Assembly (NCBI GenBank): GCA_003141315.1
Contig: PLLP01000024.1
Coordinates: forward strand, 204,395 to 268,394
From: Phycisphaerales bacterium
Lineage (GTDB): Bacteria; Planctomycetota; Phycisphaerae; Sedimentisphaerales; Anaerobacaceae
DNA length: 64,000 nucleotides
Direction of reading: 5' to 3'
Shown: positions 35,791 to 44,597 of the stretch, in pieces
Layout of the letters: every line of letters begins with the position of its first letter
Numbering within the stretch: the stretch's first letter is position 1
The notes under the pieces: model-generated
Database searches by the model: none
What the model was told of the DNA's origin: nothing
What the model saw: only the letters and a program-made list of their open reading frames with translations
Program-made: the position numbers and the translations under genes

Positions 35791-37109
35791 TATGTTTCCT
35801 CTCTTGAGATGGTTTTTATTACGGCGGGCGAAGCGAAGTCTTCGTTAACTGTGATTGTACCAGACAAGTATTTCTTCTGGGGTCTGTAGAGTTTTTCAGA
35901 GATGGTGTGCCAAAGCATAGCCAGTACGGGGCGAAATCTGTTCCAAAATTTTAATTGGTGCCAATTTTCTATCAAGCTAAATCCATTAAAAGAAGGAGTC
36001 GGAAGTCGCATCAGGTGCATTGCGAGGAGTTGGCCAAAAAGGGTTCGTCTTCCATTGAGAAGTGCTGGCTGGCTGCGAGGCAAGGTGCTAATGTGCGCTG
36101 GGGCGAGTGTTACGTAGCCTAACCGCATTGCCCGATGCAGAATTTCTCTGCCCTTTTCGGTCCGGACCAGCACAAGAGAGTACCCCGGCTGGGATTGCTC
36201 GACTTTTCTATGCCACGGGTCTCCACAGGCGATATCAGCGAATTCACCTGTTGTATCCGGGCAAATGAGGCATCTGAATTGGCCGAAGTTGCTCAGTATT
36301 TTACCCCAACATTCGCTGTAGCTTAACTGGTGTACATCTGCATCGCTACCCTTAACTTTCACTGTGACCTTACCGGGCCAGCCGTAACCACGATATCTGA
36401 TTTCTGAAACTCCTTGCGGTTTGACACCAAGTGTAGCAAGCAAGTCGTAAGTCCCTTTGGTGGTCGGCGTGCCCGCACAAAAGATACTAACCGCTAAGCC
36501 AATTTTGTCGTTGAGTGTCTGGTTAATTGATTGTGACTTGCGTAGTGCAGCGACATCGCAAGGCTTACCGATAAATACACAAGGTGAATCAGCTTGTTCA
36601 ATCCACTTTAGTTTCTCACAGGGTGCCGCAGGGGAATAGCGAGAGCCAGTTCTTGCCAAAAGCTCCTCTTTGTTCTTACTGAAAAACGGAACATTCTGCA
36701 GCGGAGACTCCAAATTGGCACCAACGTGCAGTACCCCTGCCATTTGTTCGTGTTGTAAGCAGAAAAGTGCTATTGCCGTGACCGCACCTCCGGAAGAACC
36801 TTTGAAGCGAATCTCCGGATCAGTTGCATAACCCTCCCATACTTCCATAACCGGTCCCCAGGCTTGACGCAATTCTGGTATTGTCTGGTCGTTAAACTGC
36901 CCATGAGATATTTCGATTCCTGGACAGACTCTTATGCACCTGCCACATTCCACACATTCGGTCCTGTCGACTATAGGCCGGATGCCCTGATCCAAGATAT
37001 CGACCAGTTGAATGGCATTGGTGGGGCATACGGGAGCGCAAGCTCCACAACCTGTGCATAATCGCCAAGAAACAACTTGTGTAACAACTTTAAAATGTGT
37101 ATTTATCAG
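35790..37109 (-). CDS. FrhB-like iron-sulfur/flavin protein of polysaccharide loci (CTG start proposed)
   Basis: A coenzyme F420 hydrogenase/dehydrogenase beta-subunit-like protein. Two [4Fe-4S] motifs open it: CTGCGACAPVCP then CVECGRCIRVCP. The TTG at 36995 would cut off the first motif, so the start must lie upstream. No ATG, GTG or TTG exists there in frame; CTG 37109 lies 6 nt after GAGGA and overlaps the previous stop, and is proposed here. The FrhB core (SSGGAVTAI, FIGKPCDVAALR, IFCAGTP, CPDTTGEFADIACGD) follows. Such proteins pair with polysaccharide pyruvyl transferases, as here, and may oxidise or reduce a sugar substituent. Confidence 0.87.
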   Translation of the reverse strand: MINTHFKVVTQVVSWRLCTGCGACAPVCPTNAIQLVDILDQGIRPIVDRTECVECGRCIRVCPGIEISHGQFNDQTIPELRQAWGPVMEVWEGYATDPEIRFKGSSGGAVTAIALFCLQHEQMAGVLHVGANLESPLQNVPFFSKNKEELLARTGSRYSPAAPCEKLKWIEQADSPCVFIGKPCDVAALRKSQSINQTLNDKIGLAVSIFCAGTPTTKGTYDLLATLGVKPQGVSEIRYRGYGWPGKVTVKVKGSDADVHQLSYSECWGKILSNFGQFRCLICPDTTGEFADIACGDPWHRKVEQSQPGYSLVLVRTEKGREILHRAMRLGYVTLAPAHISTLPRSQPALLNGRRTLFGQLLAMHLMRLPTPSFNGFSLIENWHQLKFWNRFRPVLAMLWHTISEKLYRPQKKYLSGTITVNEDFASPAVIKTISREET

Positions 37110-38413
37110 GAAATATCCTCGAATATATTTAAGATATTTTGTTGCACAGAGGGAATAAGAGCCTTAAGGTGTTTTGCAATTACTTCTCGTCGTTCAAAAG
37201 CTTTATTTATTGCAGTTGTTATTTCTGCAACTTCGGCATGTCGCATATCTACTACAATATCCTCGAGACCTATGGAGCCAAATACACCAACAAATTTTTT
37301 GCTATAGGATAGGCCAACAGCTGGAATGCCTTGAGAAAGCGCTGCAATACAGGCGTGCATTCGCGAACCGATGAAGAAATCGCATAGTCCTATTATATAT
37401 TTGCTTTCATTTTGATTGTATTGGTCGCGTATTAAGAACATTCGGTCTTTGTATTTTTGACTTGCTGACTCATAGACTGCCAGGCAGGCCTGGGGGTCAC
37501 TTTCAACCTCAAGTTCGGGCGGAGGAAACACGTGCGGCACCAGGAGCACAACTGTGTTGCCATGATTCATAAGCAGGTCTATAACGGCATTAATCATCTG
37601 GCGGTAATCTGTCTTAAGGCCGAACATATTATTCTTTGTATAACCACCATTATAAAGCAGACCGCTGACGTTAAGGCCGACAAGGGTGACATTTTTAGTC
37701 TTGATAGTTTTCAATGGGCTTATATCGATGTGTTTCGGCTCGCGGGAGTCCAAAATAAAAGCAACATCGGGAGCGAACCTAACCTTCCCGTTCTGGCGAT
37801 TATTTAGCAGTGCGTTAACATATTCTATTCCAGCCCGGTCCCTCGAATAGATAAGACTAGCGCGCTTCAGAATGCATCTGGCCATCATTTTTGTTATTCG
37901 TTTTTTGAAAGGCCCGTACGTCTGTGGCAGAAGAACCAGCTTTTTCCCTAGGAAAATAACCGGCCATTTTTCCAGGTATCCCAAAAAGAACCTTCGAAAA
38001 CCGTAGATGTCGCTGAAACTGTCACCTCCGGTGATATCCGCCACAAGATTTGCCTCATACAAAATCTTGAAATAGGGGTTACGATTAACCAAGGCATCTT
38101 TTAGCATTGACTTCGGCAACAACTTCGCAACTGAAGCGTAAAATGCAAACCAGAGGAAGTGGTAAGGCAAAAAGATATTTTTTGAAAACCTTATAGGAAC
38201 CGTTCTTACACAAATCCCTTTCCCTAAAATAGACAGGTTGTACTCCATAGGTACATAACCGCTGCCAAGAAGTATAATTTCGGCGTCAGGCCATCGATTG
38301 AGAATGAGTTTTATGCTTGACTCAGCCAAGGCACTGACTCCCAAATTGCCGGTGTCAAAAGAAGCGCCAAGCAAACAAATTTTTACATTTCTTTTTTTAT
38401 CTTTCGTTGCCAT
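37106..38413 (-). CDS. Polysaccharide pyruvyl transferase family protein
   Basis: A 435-residue PF04230-type protein (CsaB/WcaK-like): LLGASFDTGNLGVSALAES at the N-terminus, ADITGGDSFSDIYG near residue 127, LVLLPQTYGPF, and GSRMHACIAALSQGIPAVGL near residue 355. It would ketalise sugars with pyruvate, giving the polymer negative charge. It overlaps the preceding GT2 gene by 17 bp and the FrhB-like gene by a few bases, so the three are tightly coupled. Confidence 0.9.
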   Translation of the reverse strand: MATKDKKRNVKICLLGASFDTGNLGVSALAESSIKLILNRWPDAEIILLGSGYVPMEYNLSILGKGICVRTVPIRFSKNIFLPYHFLWFAFYASVAKLLPKSMLKDALVNRNPYFKILYEANLVADITGGDSFSDIYGFRRFFLGYLEKWPVIFLGKKLVLLPQTYGPFKKRITKMMARCILKRASLIYSRDRAGIEYVNALLNNRQNGKVRFAPDVAFILDSREPKHIDISPLKTIKTKNVTLVGLNVSGLLYNGGYTKNNMFGLKTDYRQMINAVIDLLMNHGNTVVLLVPHVFPPPELEVESDPQACLAVYESASQKYKDRMFLIRDQYNQNESKYIIGLCDFFIGSRMHACIAALSQGIPAVGLSYSKKFVGVFGSIGLEDIVVDMRHAEVAEITTAINKAFERREVIAKHLKALIPSVQQNILNIFEDIS

Positions 38414-39230
38414 GACGAGTAAGGAAGTTTATCACTCTCTTTTTGATTCTGTGCAATTTGCCTCGCCAACCAATATAGTGTTTCACGTCCCACGGGTCGT
38501 CAAGGATATTGTCTACTACGATTTTGTGCCAAGCCTTGGCGTCTTCGATGCTGCGAAATTTTTGGTCTCCCGCACCAATACTACTTTGTGCCCACTGTTC
38601 CCAGTCGCTCCCAAACGCGAAGTGTTCTGACCAGGGATAATCCATGTGCTCGACATATACCAGTGGAAAATAGTATCCGTTAACATAGCCCTTCTGGGCC
38701 ATACGTCTCCAGTAATCAGGGGTTCCATCGGACTCAAGTAATCCACATTCTCTCACAGCCTTGAGCTTTACAAGCCCACCAGCTCCTCCGGTCCACGGGT
38801 GTCGAAGAATCTGGTGGTGTCCATATCTTTGTATTTTGTGGCGAGCTCGCGATTCGTCAAAGAACTCTTTTCCAAGATGCCAGCACCCAAGGAGTCCAAA
38901 CTCAGGTACATCTGCATGCGCCTGGGCAAGAGGGCGGGTCCAGCCCGGAGTAACCAAAAGGTCATTAGGCACAATTCCAACCAAGTCAGCCGACGACTTG
39001 CTGAGCAAGTAGTTAACTGCGCCCCGCAAGCCCAGGTTCTCCTTGTTGAATACCTTTTTCACTATACGTGGGTCATTCACGGATGATAAAAAATCTTTAG
39101 TGCCATCAGTCGAGGCATTATCCCATATTATCAGAGAGAACTCTTCAGTAGAATCTCCCAATAATGCAGGCAATGCTAATTTTGTGTAAGCCAGACGATT
39201 ATAAGTTATAAATATCAGGTCTATTTTCAT
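38397..39230 (-). CDS. GT2 glycosyltransferase
   Basis: A 277-residue GT-A enzyme: DLIFITYNRLAYTKLALPAL at the start, IIWDNASTDGTKDFL, LVGIVPNDLLVTPGWTRPL (DxD-like D/N) near residue 90, then WTGGAGGLVKLKAVRECGLL. It lacks membrane helices. It would add a sugar to the lipid-linked unit. The gene overlaps its downstream neighbour by 17 bp, an unusually long overlap for this operon. Confidence 0.87.
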   Translation of the reverse strand: MKIDLIFITYNRLAYTKLALPALLGDSTEEFSLIIWDNASTDGTKDFLSSVNDPRIVKKVFNKENLGLRGAVNYLLSKSSADLVGIVPNDLLVTPGWTRPLAQAHADVPEFGLLGCWHLGKEFFDESRARHKIQRYGHHQILRHPWTGGAGGLVKLKAVRECGLLESDGTPDYWRRMAQKGYVNGYYFPLVYVEHMDYPWSEHFAFGSDWEQWAQSSIGAGDQKFRSIEDAKAWHKIVVDNILDDPWDVKHYIGWRGKLHRIKKRVINFLTRHGNER

Positions 39231-39320
39231 CTCTTTCCTTGTTTGTTAGATTATGATTCAATCAGAAAAGCGTTATATTTTATAATATTCTCAATATCAG
39301 CGGTACTTTTGAATAGAGGT

Positions 39321-39863
39321 TCAATTAGGCTCGTAAAATTGCCTTCCATTAACTAATGTTTTTGTATGCTCTGCATCTCGATACCCGATTATCCGGGGCT
39401 TGTCATTGACAACGACAGCATTTTCTGGCACCTCGCCACTAATGACTGTTCCCATTCCTATGACCGCACCATCGCCAATTTTCGTTCCCGGCGTGATGGT
39501 AACATTCATTCCTATCCACACATAACGACCGATATGAACGGGTTTCAGAACAACATCGTCATCATAAGGTAAGCAACGCGGATTCTTAAAGTTATGGTCG
39601 TACGAGTAAATCGTTACGCCCCGGCTTAATACCGAGTAATCGCCAATAGTCACACCGCCTTTACAGTTTATATAAGCGTCTTTGCCGATATGAATATGCT
39701 CACCAAGAGTTAAATTCTCTCCATAAATAAGCATTATTTTTCCCTCAAGATGTAACCCCTTCCCGCCATTCACACACTTGAGCAGTCTCTGGCGATGCCA
39801 GTTGAGCAGAATCCGGTCTAAATACCGTCTCACTGCACGGTAAAATAGCGAAATGATATTCAT
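39321..39863 (-). CDS. Hexapeptide-repeat O-acyltransferase (WcaF/CysE-like)
   Basis: A 180-residue left-handed beta-helix protein with hexapeptide repeats from about residue 40 to 155 (IYGENLTLGEHIHIGKDAYI, VHIGRYVWIGMNVTITPGTK, IGDGAVIGMGTVISGEVP). YDHNF supplies the acetyl-transfer His. It probably O-acetylates a sugar of the repeat unit, using acetyl-CoA. A 160-bp spacer with no visible gene separates it from the flippase gene upstream. Confidence 0.9.
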   Translation of the reverse strand: MNIISLFYRAVRRYLDRILLNWHRQRLLKCVNGGKGLHLEGKIMLIYGENLTLGEHIHIGKDAYINCKGGVTIGDYSVLSRGVTIYSYDHNFKNPRCLPYDDDVVLKPVHIGRYVWIGMNVTITPGTKIGDGAVIGMGTVISGEVPENAVVVNDKPRIIGYRDAEHTKTLVNGRQFYEPN

Positions 39864-40023
39864 TGTCCTTTAGTCAAAAATGATTGAAACTTCATTGTAT
39901 AAATCCATACGGCTGGTACTTGGGATGATACCCATAAGCAAGCATCGCAGTAAGAGACAAATCATAATTTATTGCTTCTTCGACTTTTTTGATAATCACC
40001 CAGTATTTGTCTTTCGAATAAGC

Positions 40024-41586
40024 TTAAGGTCGGATTTTCTTCCCGAACATCAGCGGTACATACGACCGGAACTCACGCAGTGTTTGGGATCCACCCGGTA
40101 TTAAGACCCACACCAAAAGATACGCTGACAGGCCAAGGACGAAACAGGTCCCGATCACCATAATGTCTGACTGATTTTGCAAAAACAAGTAACATGGGAA
40201 AATGGCCGCTCCCATGCAAACACTGGCTATAATTGGCCGTAAAACTGCTTGCATAAATGCTGCTATCGACATAGGTGACCGTCGAAAACAATACCACAAA
40301 CACGGAAAAACGAGAAGGTAATTCACTATAGCATACGATGTTGCAATACCCACTGCTCCCCACGGAAGTCCGACAATGAAAGACACAACGGTAATTATAC
40401 TGTTAAAAACCCCCCATTTCAGATACCTTTTAGATTGTCCAAGCGAAACAAGTACAAGTCCCGCTGGACTTACGACAGGTTGAATAAAGGCAGCTATAGC
40501 CAGTATCTTGAAAATGCTGGCGGCTCCTGACCATTGGCTACCCAACAAAAGATGAATGGTCTGGTCTCCGCAGACAAATAGAAATACTATCAATGGCATC
40601 GTCAAGAAAGCTATCAAAGAAACCAGCTTCGTGAAATATTTCTGATAAATGACAAAATCGTTTTGGATATGGCATAGTGCCGGTGTCGCTACCGATTGTA
40701 ACGGGACCCTGATTTGATCTATCGGTAACATCATTATGCTATAGGCCCTGCTGTATAAACCAAGAATGCCAGCACCGCAAAATCGCCCTAAGAGGATTTT
40801 GTCAAAATTGCGAGCAAAGTAATTAGCTATATTGAAACCTGTTATGTGCCCGCCAAAGGCCAGCATAGAAGAAACTCCTGCCCCACGAACAGGCAAACAA
40901 GGCCGCCAGCCGCAAAAACCCCAAACCAGAACCGCATTGCATATTGCCGTGCCCACAGATAATCCCACCAACGCCCAATGTCGCATGCCGTACCACGCCA
41001 GAACGACGGCTGTGATGATACCAATAACCATAGACCCTGTTTCAATCACAGCAAGAGCCGAAAAACGCATTTGCCTGCGAAGCAGGGCGTCGTGTTGCAC
41101 TGTCAAACCTGAAAATATAAAAGTGCTGGCCAAGACAAGGGTAATGTTTGTCAACCGTGGCTCGCCATAGAACCATGAGATTATCGGAGCCGCCAAAACC
41201 AAAAATAATGCAAGCACAATCCCGACTGCTACATTGATCCAGAAAAGTGTACTAATCTGATGGTGATTAATCTCCGCTCTTTGGATGGTAGCCGCAGATA
41301 ACCCCATATTCTTGAACAATGCAGCAAATGCGGTAATTGCGGTAACCATAGCAATCAGACCGTAATCATGCGGAGTCAATAAACGCGACAATACCACTGT
41401 CGAACCTGTTTGTAGCAGGAACTGGGCTACTTGAGCAGTCATGGTGACTGCCCCGCCTCGTACGGAACGCCCTTTCAGGTCAGACTTGAGGTGTTCCGTA
41501 TCAAAGAATTTTTGGAACCCTGCCGTAATTAAAGCAGGTGATTCCCTCGCCCTTTCATAAATGTTATCCGTTGTAAGATGTCCCAT
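40024..41586 (-). CDS. Wzx-type polysaccharide flippase
   Basis: A 520-residue MVF/MOP-superfamily transporter with about 14 membrane helices (PF13440-like, WzxC branch). GLIAMVTAITAFAALFKNMG and HHQISTLFWINVAVGIVLAL near the N-terminus are typical. A soluble N-terminal stretch of about 45 residues precedes the first helix. It would flip undecaprenyl-linked repeat units to the periplasm for Wzy. Downstream of the epsI remnant and cotranscribed with the operon. Confidence 0.92.
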   Translation of the reverse strand: MGHLTTDNIYERARESPALITAGFQKFFDTEHLKSDLKGRSVRGGAVTMTAQVAQFLLQTGSTVVLSRLLTPHDYGLIAMVTAITAFAALFKNMGLSAATIQRAEINHHQISTLFWINVAVGIVLALFLVLAAPIISWFYGEPRLTNITLVLASTFIFSGLTVQHDALLRRQMRFSALAVIETGSMVIGIITAVVLAWYGMRHWALVGLSVGTAICNAVLVWGFCGWRPCLPVRGAGVSSMLAFGGHITGFNIANYFARNFDKILLGRFCGAGILGLYSRAYSIMMLPIDQIRVPLQSVATPALCHIQNDFVIYQKYFTKLVSLIAFLTMPLIVFLFVCGDQTIHLLLGSQWSGAASIFKILAIAAFIQPVVSPAGLVLVSLGQSKRYLKWGVFNSIITVVSFIVGLPWGAVGIATSYAIVNYLLVFPCLWYCFRRSPMSIAAFMQAVLRPIIASVCMGAAIFPCYLFLQNQSDIMVIGTCFVLGLSAYLLVWVLIPGGSQTLREFRSYVPLMFGKKIRP

Positions 41587-41600
41587 TTAATTCTGTTTTC

Positions 41601-41945
41601 GCACACTCCGTCCCTGTCGGTTACTTTGAAAAATTTCAACGTAACTTCTTATCTTAACGGTGCTTATATCACCAGTTCCACTATTATGCCGCTCTTTGCC
41701 GGCATACCTTAATTCACTTCGAGTCCCTGCTCAAAGGCTAGGAGTACCCAGCCACTTTAACTATACCGTTCTGGTCAGGGAAAAAATCGAGTATCGGGTC
41801 GGCCATAGCCATAGCAGCTTGCCGAACCGAATTTTCGACAACTGAACTTATCTGCACCTGCACCACATAACGCGCCGGGTCGCCGGCGATATTAAGCCTT
41901 CGGCCAAAAGGCCCGGAAAAATCGTTCTCGTTCGCGGTAATTTTT
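41601..41945. repeat. Imperfect direct repeat, copy A (epsI 3' region and flank)
   Basis: Matches 42821-43165 over roughly 340 bp, covering the epsI 3' coding end, the downstream spacer with its GTTAC...GTAAC hairpin (41620-41645 here, one mismatch) and a G-rich stretch. The two copies flank the methyltransferase gene. Confidence 0.8.
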
Positions 41946-41992
41946 CCGGTTTCTTGCCATTTCCATTTAATAATTGGAACCAGACGTTTGAA
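41738..41992 (-). pseudogene. Truncated epsI copy (C-terminal fragment)
   Basis: In frame to TAG 41738, the translation contains DPARYVVQVQISSVVENS and ILDFFPDQNGIVKVAGYS, closely matching the C-terminus of EpsI at 42933 (NPARYVVQVQISSVVENS, IIDFFPDKNGIVKEAGYS). Upstream similarity fades near 41980 and the frame hits a stop at 41993-41995, just before the methyltransferase stop. There is no start codon with a ribosome site, and the EpsI N-terminal two thirds are absent. It is therefore a remnant of a second epsI copy. The frame is intact over about 70 codons with many silent changes, which implies that it was functional for some time after duplication. Confidence 0.8.
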
Positions 41993-41997
41993 CTATG

Positions 41998-42624
41998 CTA
42001 CTTATTCGTTGTTCGATAAATAAGCACACGCTGACCATTAAGTCGATGATAGTCGGAAAATACTTTTAACCATGGGAATTCGTTAAAGATGTGACTTAAT
42101 GTGGCATTCATGTAGATAATTACTAATGGCTTTTTCAAGACGTTATATGTTCTCTCGATATTTTCTAAAACATTTTTTAGAGTCTTTGCGCCAAAAGGAT
42201 TGAACATGTAGAAGATTGTTCCCTCGCCGAGATATGCGGTCGCAACGTCCATGTTTAATATTTCAATTGGGGCATGCGGTCTACGGAGTGATTGAGCATT
42301 GGATTTAGCAATCTCTGAAAGAAACTTGGAGATTTCAATCCCTACCACTCTGCGTACATGACACCGGGCGAAGTGACATAAAGCTCTGCCTTTGCCGCAA
42401 CCCAATTCAAAGACAACATCATCAGGTTTTGGTTTAACCAGTCGTATGATTCTCAAGATAGAAAGATGTGTGGTGCCCTCAAACCTAAATGCATCTTGGT
42501 TTCTACCGCGGTCCTCAGGCTCGAAAGATAAACCCCTCGAGTGTATGTGTAGCCCCCAATCGCCGATTATAGAATCCGCAGTACGAGCAATAGAGAATAG
42601 TGTCTGTTTCACTATCTTTTTCAT
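41998..42624 (-). CDS. Class I SAM-dependent methyltransferase
   Basis: A 208-residue Rossmann-fold methyltransferase: FELGCGKGRALCHFAR (SAM motif I) near residues 71-86, VVGIEISKFL (acidic ribose contact), and ILNMDVATAY; IFYMFNPFG is motif IV-like. No membrane segment is seen. It may methylate a sugar or the carrier-linked unit. It sits precisely between the two epsI-derived repeats, with the truncated copy downstream and the intact epsI upstream, so it may be an insertion into a former tandem epsI pair. Confidence 0.85.
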   Translation of the reverse strand: MKKIVKQTLFSIARTADSIIGDWGLHIHSRGLSFEPEDRGRNQDAFRFEGTTHLSILRIIRLVKPKPDDVVFELGCGKGRALCHFARCHVRRVVGIEISKFLSEIAKSNAQSLRRPHAPIEILNMDVATAYLGEGTIFYMFNPFGAKTLKNVLENIERTYNVLKKPLVIIYMNATLSHIFNEFPWLKVFSDYHRLNGQRVLIYRTTNK

Positions 42625-42820
42625 TTTTCAAGCTCCTCTCATTAAGCTTTAGTATAGCTGGTGTGACTTTGCGTCCCATTTGAGCGAAGAACCTACAACA
42701 CCCAATGCATCCACACTATGGGCGTTTCTGGCCTTCAGGGTAGTACTTAACAACTGGCCGATTCTGAATGTAATACTGGTTTTTAAGACGTAAGGCGAAT
42801 TCAATTTGGCATATCCTCAG

Positions 42821-43165
42821 GCACACCCCGTCCCCGTCGGTTACATTGAAGGATTTCAATGTAACTTCTTTTCTCAACTGTAGTTATATCACAATTGCAA
42901 TGTTATGCCACTCTCTTGCGGCATATCTGAATTCACTTCAAATTCCCGCTCAGAGGCTGGGAGTACCCAGCCTCTTTAACTATACCATTCTTGTCAGGGA
43001 AAAAATCTATTATCTGATCAGCTATGGCCTTTGCTATTTCTCGGATCGAATTCTCAACAACCGAGCTTATCTGCACCTGCACTACATAACGTGCGGGATT
43101 GCCGGAAATGTTTGGACTTCTTCCAAGCAGCCCGGAAAAATCGTCCTCTCGAGTTGTAATCTGTC
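42821..43165. repeat. Imperfect direct repeat, copy B (within and after intact epsI)
   Basis: Counterpart of 41601-41945. Contains a perfect 11-bp inverted repeat, GTTACATTGAA (42840-42850) and TTCAATGTAAC (42855-42865), with a 4-base loop, located 3' of epsI. The 42625-42932 gap holds this and nothing else recognisable. Confidence 0.8.
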
Positions 43166-43724
43166 CATTCAATATATAAAAATTCAAGACAACCGTCTCG
43201 CGATACTGCGGTTCAGGCGTGTGGAAGCGGTGAATTAAACATGATATTTTTCTCCCAGAGGCGGTTTCAAAAGACGATTTATCGGTACTATCCTGAACCC
43301 AGCCGGAAGCTGGATAGCAGACTGCGGGCTGATGGCCAAGTATTCCGCCAGGTCTGGTCGAGCAGTAGACAACATAGACGTCTGCCCACGCATTGGTTTG
43401 TGAATTGATGTATCTTCTGCTGAAGAAATCATCTGCAAAGTTTTGTTCCATATATTCTTTAGTAGTGCTGCGAATGGGCAATTCTATACCTGTCCAGTTT
43501 CCGATTTCTTTGGGAAAATTGCTTAATGGTATTGCGAGCTTAATTGGTGAATGAAGAGCTTTTTGTAGCCGGCTGGTGACTCCGCGATATAATATACCGG
43601 ACGATATTACCAATAATACTGCCAGCAACCATATCCGCGATGTGCCGATAGCCAAACGCCCGCCACAACTGCCGGTAATTGGTTTGCCGCTTCCTTTTAC
43701 TTCCGTCATCCAAACTTTCTCCAT
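42933..43724 (-). CDS. EpsI family exosortase-associated protein
   Basis: A 263-residue DUF3485/EpsI protein: an N-terminal membrane helix at about residues 28-46 (WLLAVLLVISSGILYRG), then LSNFPKEIGNWTGIELPI, the family's opening motif, YVVYCSTRPGGILGHQPAVC with CYPASGW, and IHRFHTPEPQYRETVVLNFY. EpsI is often the C-terminal domain of exosortases or a neighbour. Here it is the first gene of the operon, about 19 kb from the exosortase fusion. The exact biochemical role is unproven; it may assist the exosortase or polymer assembly. A duplicated C-terminal fragment lies downstream. Confidence 0.9.
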   Translation of the reverse strand: MEKVWMTEVKGSGKPITGSCGGRLAIGTSRIWLLAVLLVISSGILYRGVTSRLQKALHSPIKLAIPLSNFPKEIGNWTGIELPIRSTTKEYMEQNFADDFFSRRYINSQTNAWADVYVVYCSTRPGGILGHQPAVCYPASGWVQDSTDKSSFETASGRKISCLIHRFHTPEPQYRETVVLNFYILNGQITTREDDFSGLLGRSPNISGNPARYVVQVQISSVVENSIREIAKAIADQIIDFFPDKNGIVKEAGYSQPLSGNLK

Positions 43725-44223
43725 TATCGCATACTTGCCCGAGTTGGCAAATTGACTAACAATACGTCATACCTAACGAAAAGTTGCATTACATAATCTA
43801 TACAGTTCCTTAAAGAGACCCAGCCTAAAAGCATAAGCCGATAGTAGTAATTGAGGTTCAAAAAATAAAAAGGCTTTTTGGACCTTTTTAGTCAAACCTC
43901 AACAGAGCCTACAAGCAAAATACATTCACATACGAACAGGTGAAATTAGTCAAATCCCTAATCCACGCCTCGTAAATGCCTATATTCCCAAAAACACAGG
44001 CATTTACTTCTATGTGAATTGCCTGGTGCAAGAATCCTTCCATCCAAGAAAGTAGTATCTAAACACCCGCCTCCATTGCTTGGTTATTTAATCACTAATA
44101 TACTTTTTTGGTAGGCGGATGTCAACTCTTTTCTACATCAAAAATCCAGTCTTAGAATCAATTGCCCCCTCAGTTTTGCAGGTTAAGTCCTATAAAAGCG
44201 GCAAAAGTCTCATGAAATTTGCC

Positions 44224-44240
44224 TTGCAATATAGCCCCCA
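44224..44240 (-). promoter_or_regulatory. Sigma-54-like -24/-12 element upstream of epsI
   Basis: The minus strand reads TGGGGGCTATATTGCA, with GG and GC 10 bp apart, matching the sigma-54 spacing; TTGCA is the full -12 element. It lies about 500 bp upstream of epsI. PEP-CTERM loci in other phyla use sigma-54 activators (PrsR), but no activator gene is in this window. The 43725-44597 gap otherwise holds ATCCCGA/TCGGGAT (44371-44394) and no gene. Confidence 0.3.
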
Positions 44241-44597
44241 CAGGTTGTAGTTCAATAAAAGTGAAACATCAACATGTTGAGTATGGAGCGATGTTTAACA
44301 ATCTTTAATGAAACCATTAATCACATTAATCACCCATAAAAATTAACCGAAAATTAGGATATATGGTAGAATCCCGACGCTTGTTTATCGGGATATATGC
44401 GGCCCGCATAGTTAATTGTGCAGTGTAGCAATAGATTACTTATCGGACCGTCAGCGGTTTGATGTCGTATATATAATATATCAGGGTTTTTTTGCCGAAC
44501 AACATTATGTCACAGATTTGGTTTTATTGAATTTTATTGTTAATACTTAAAATGCGCCAATGCGTTTCAGTAGGAAGGTTTTTTTGGGTGAACCATT

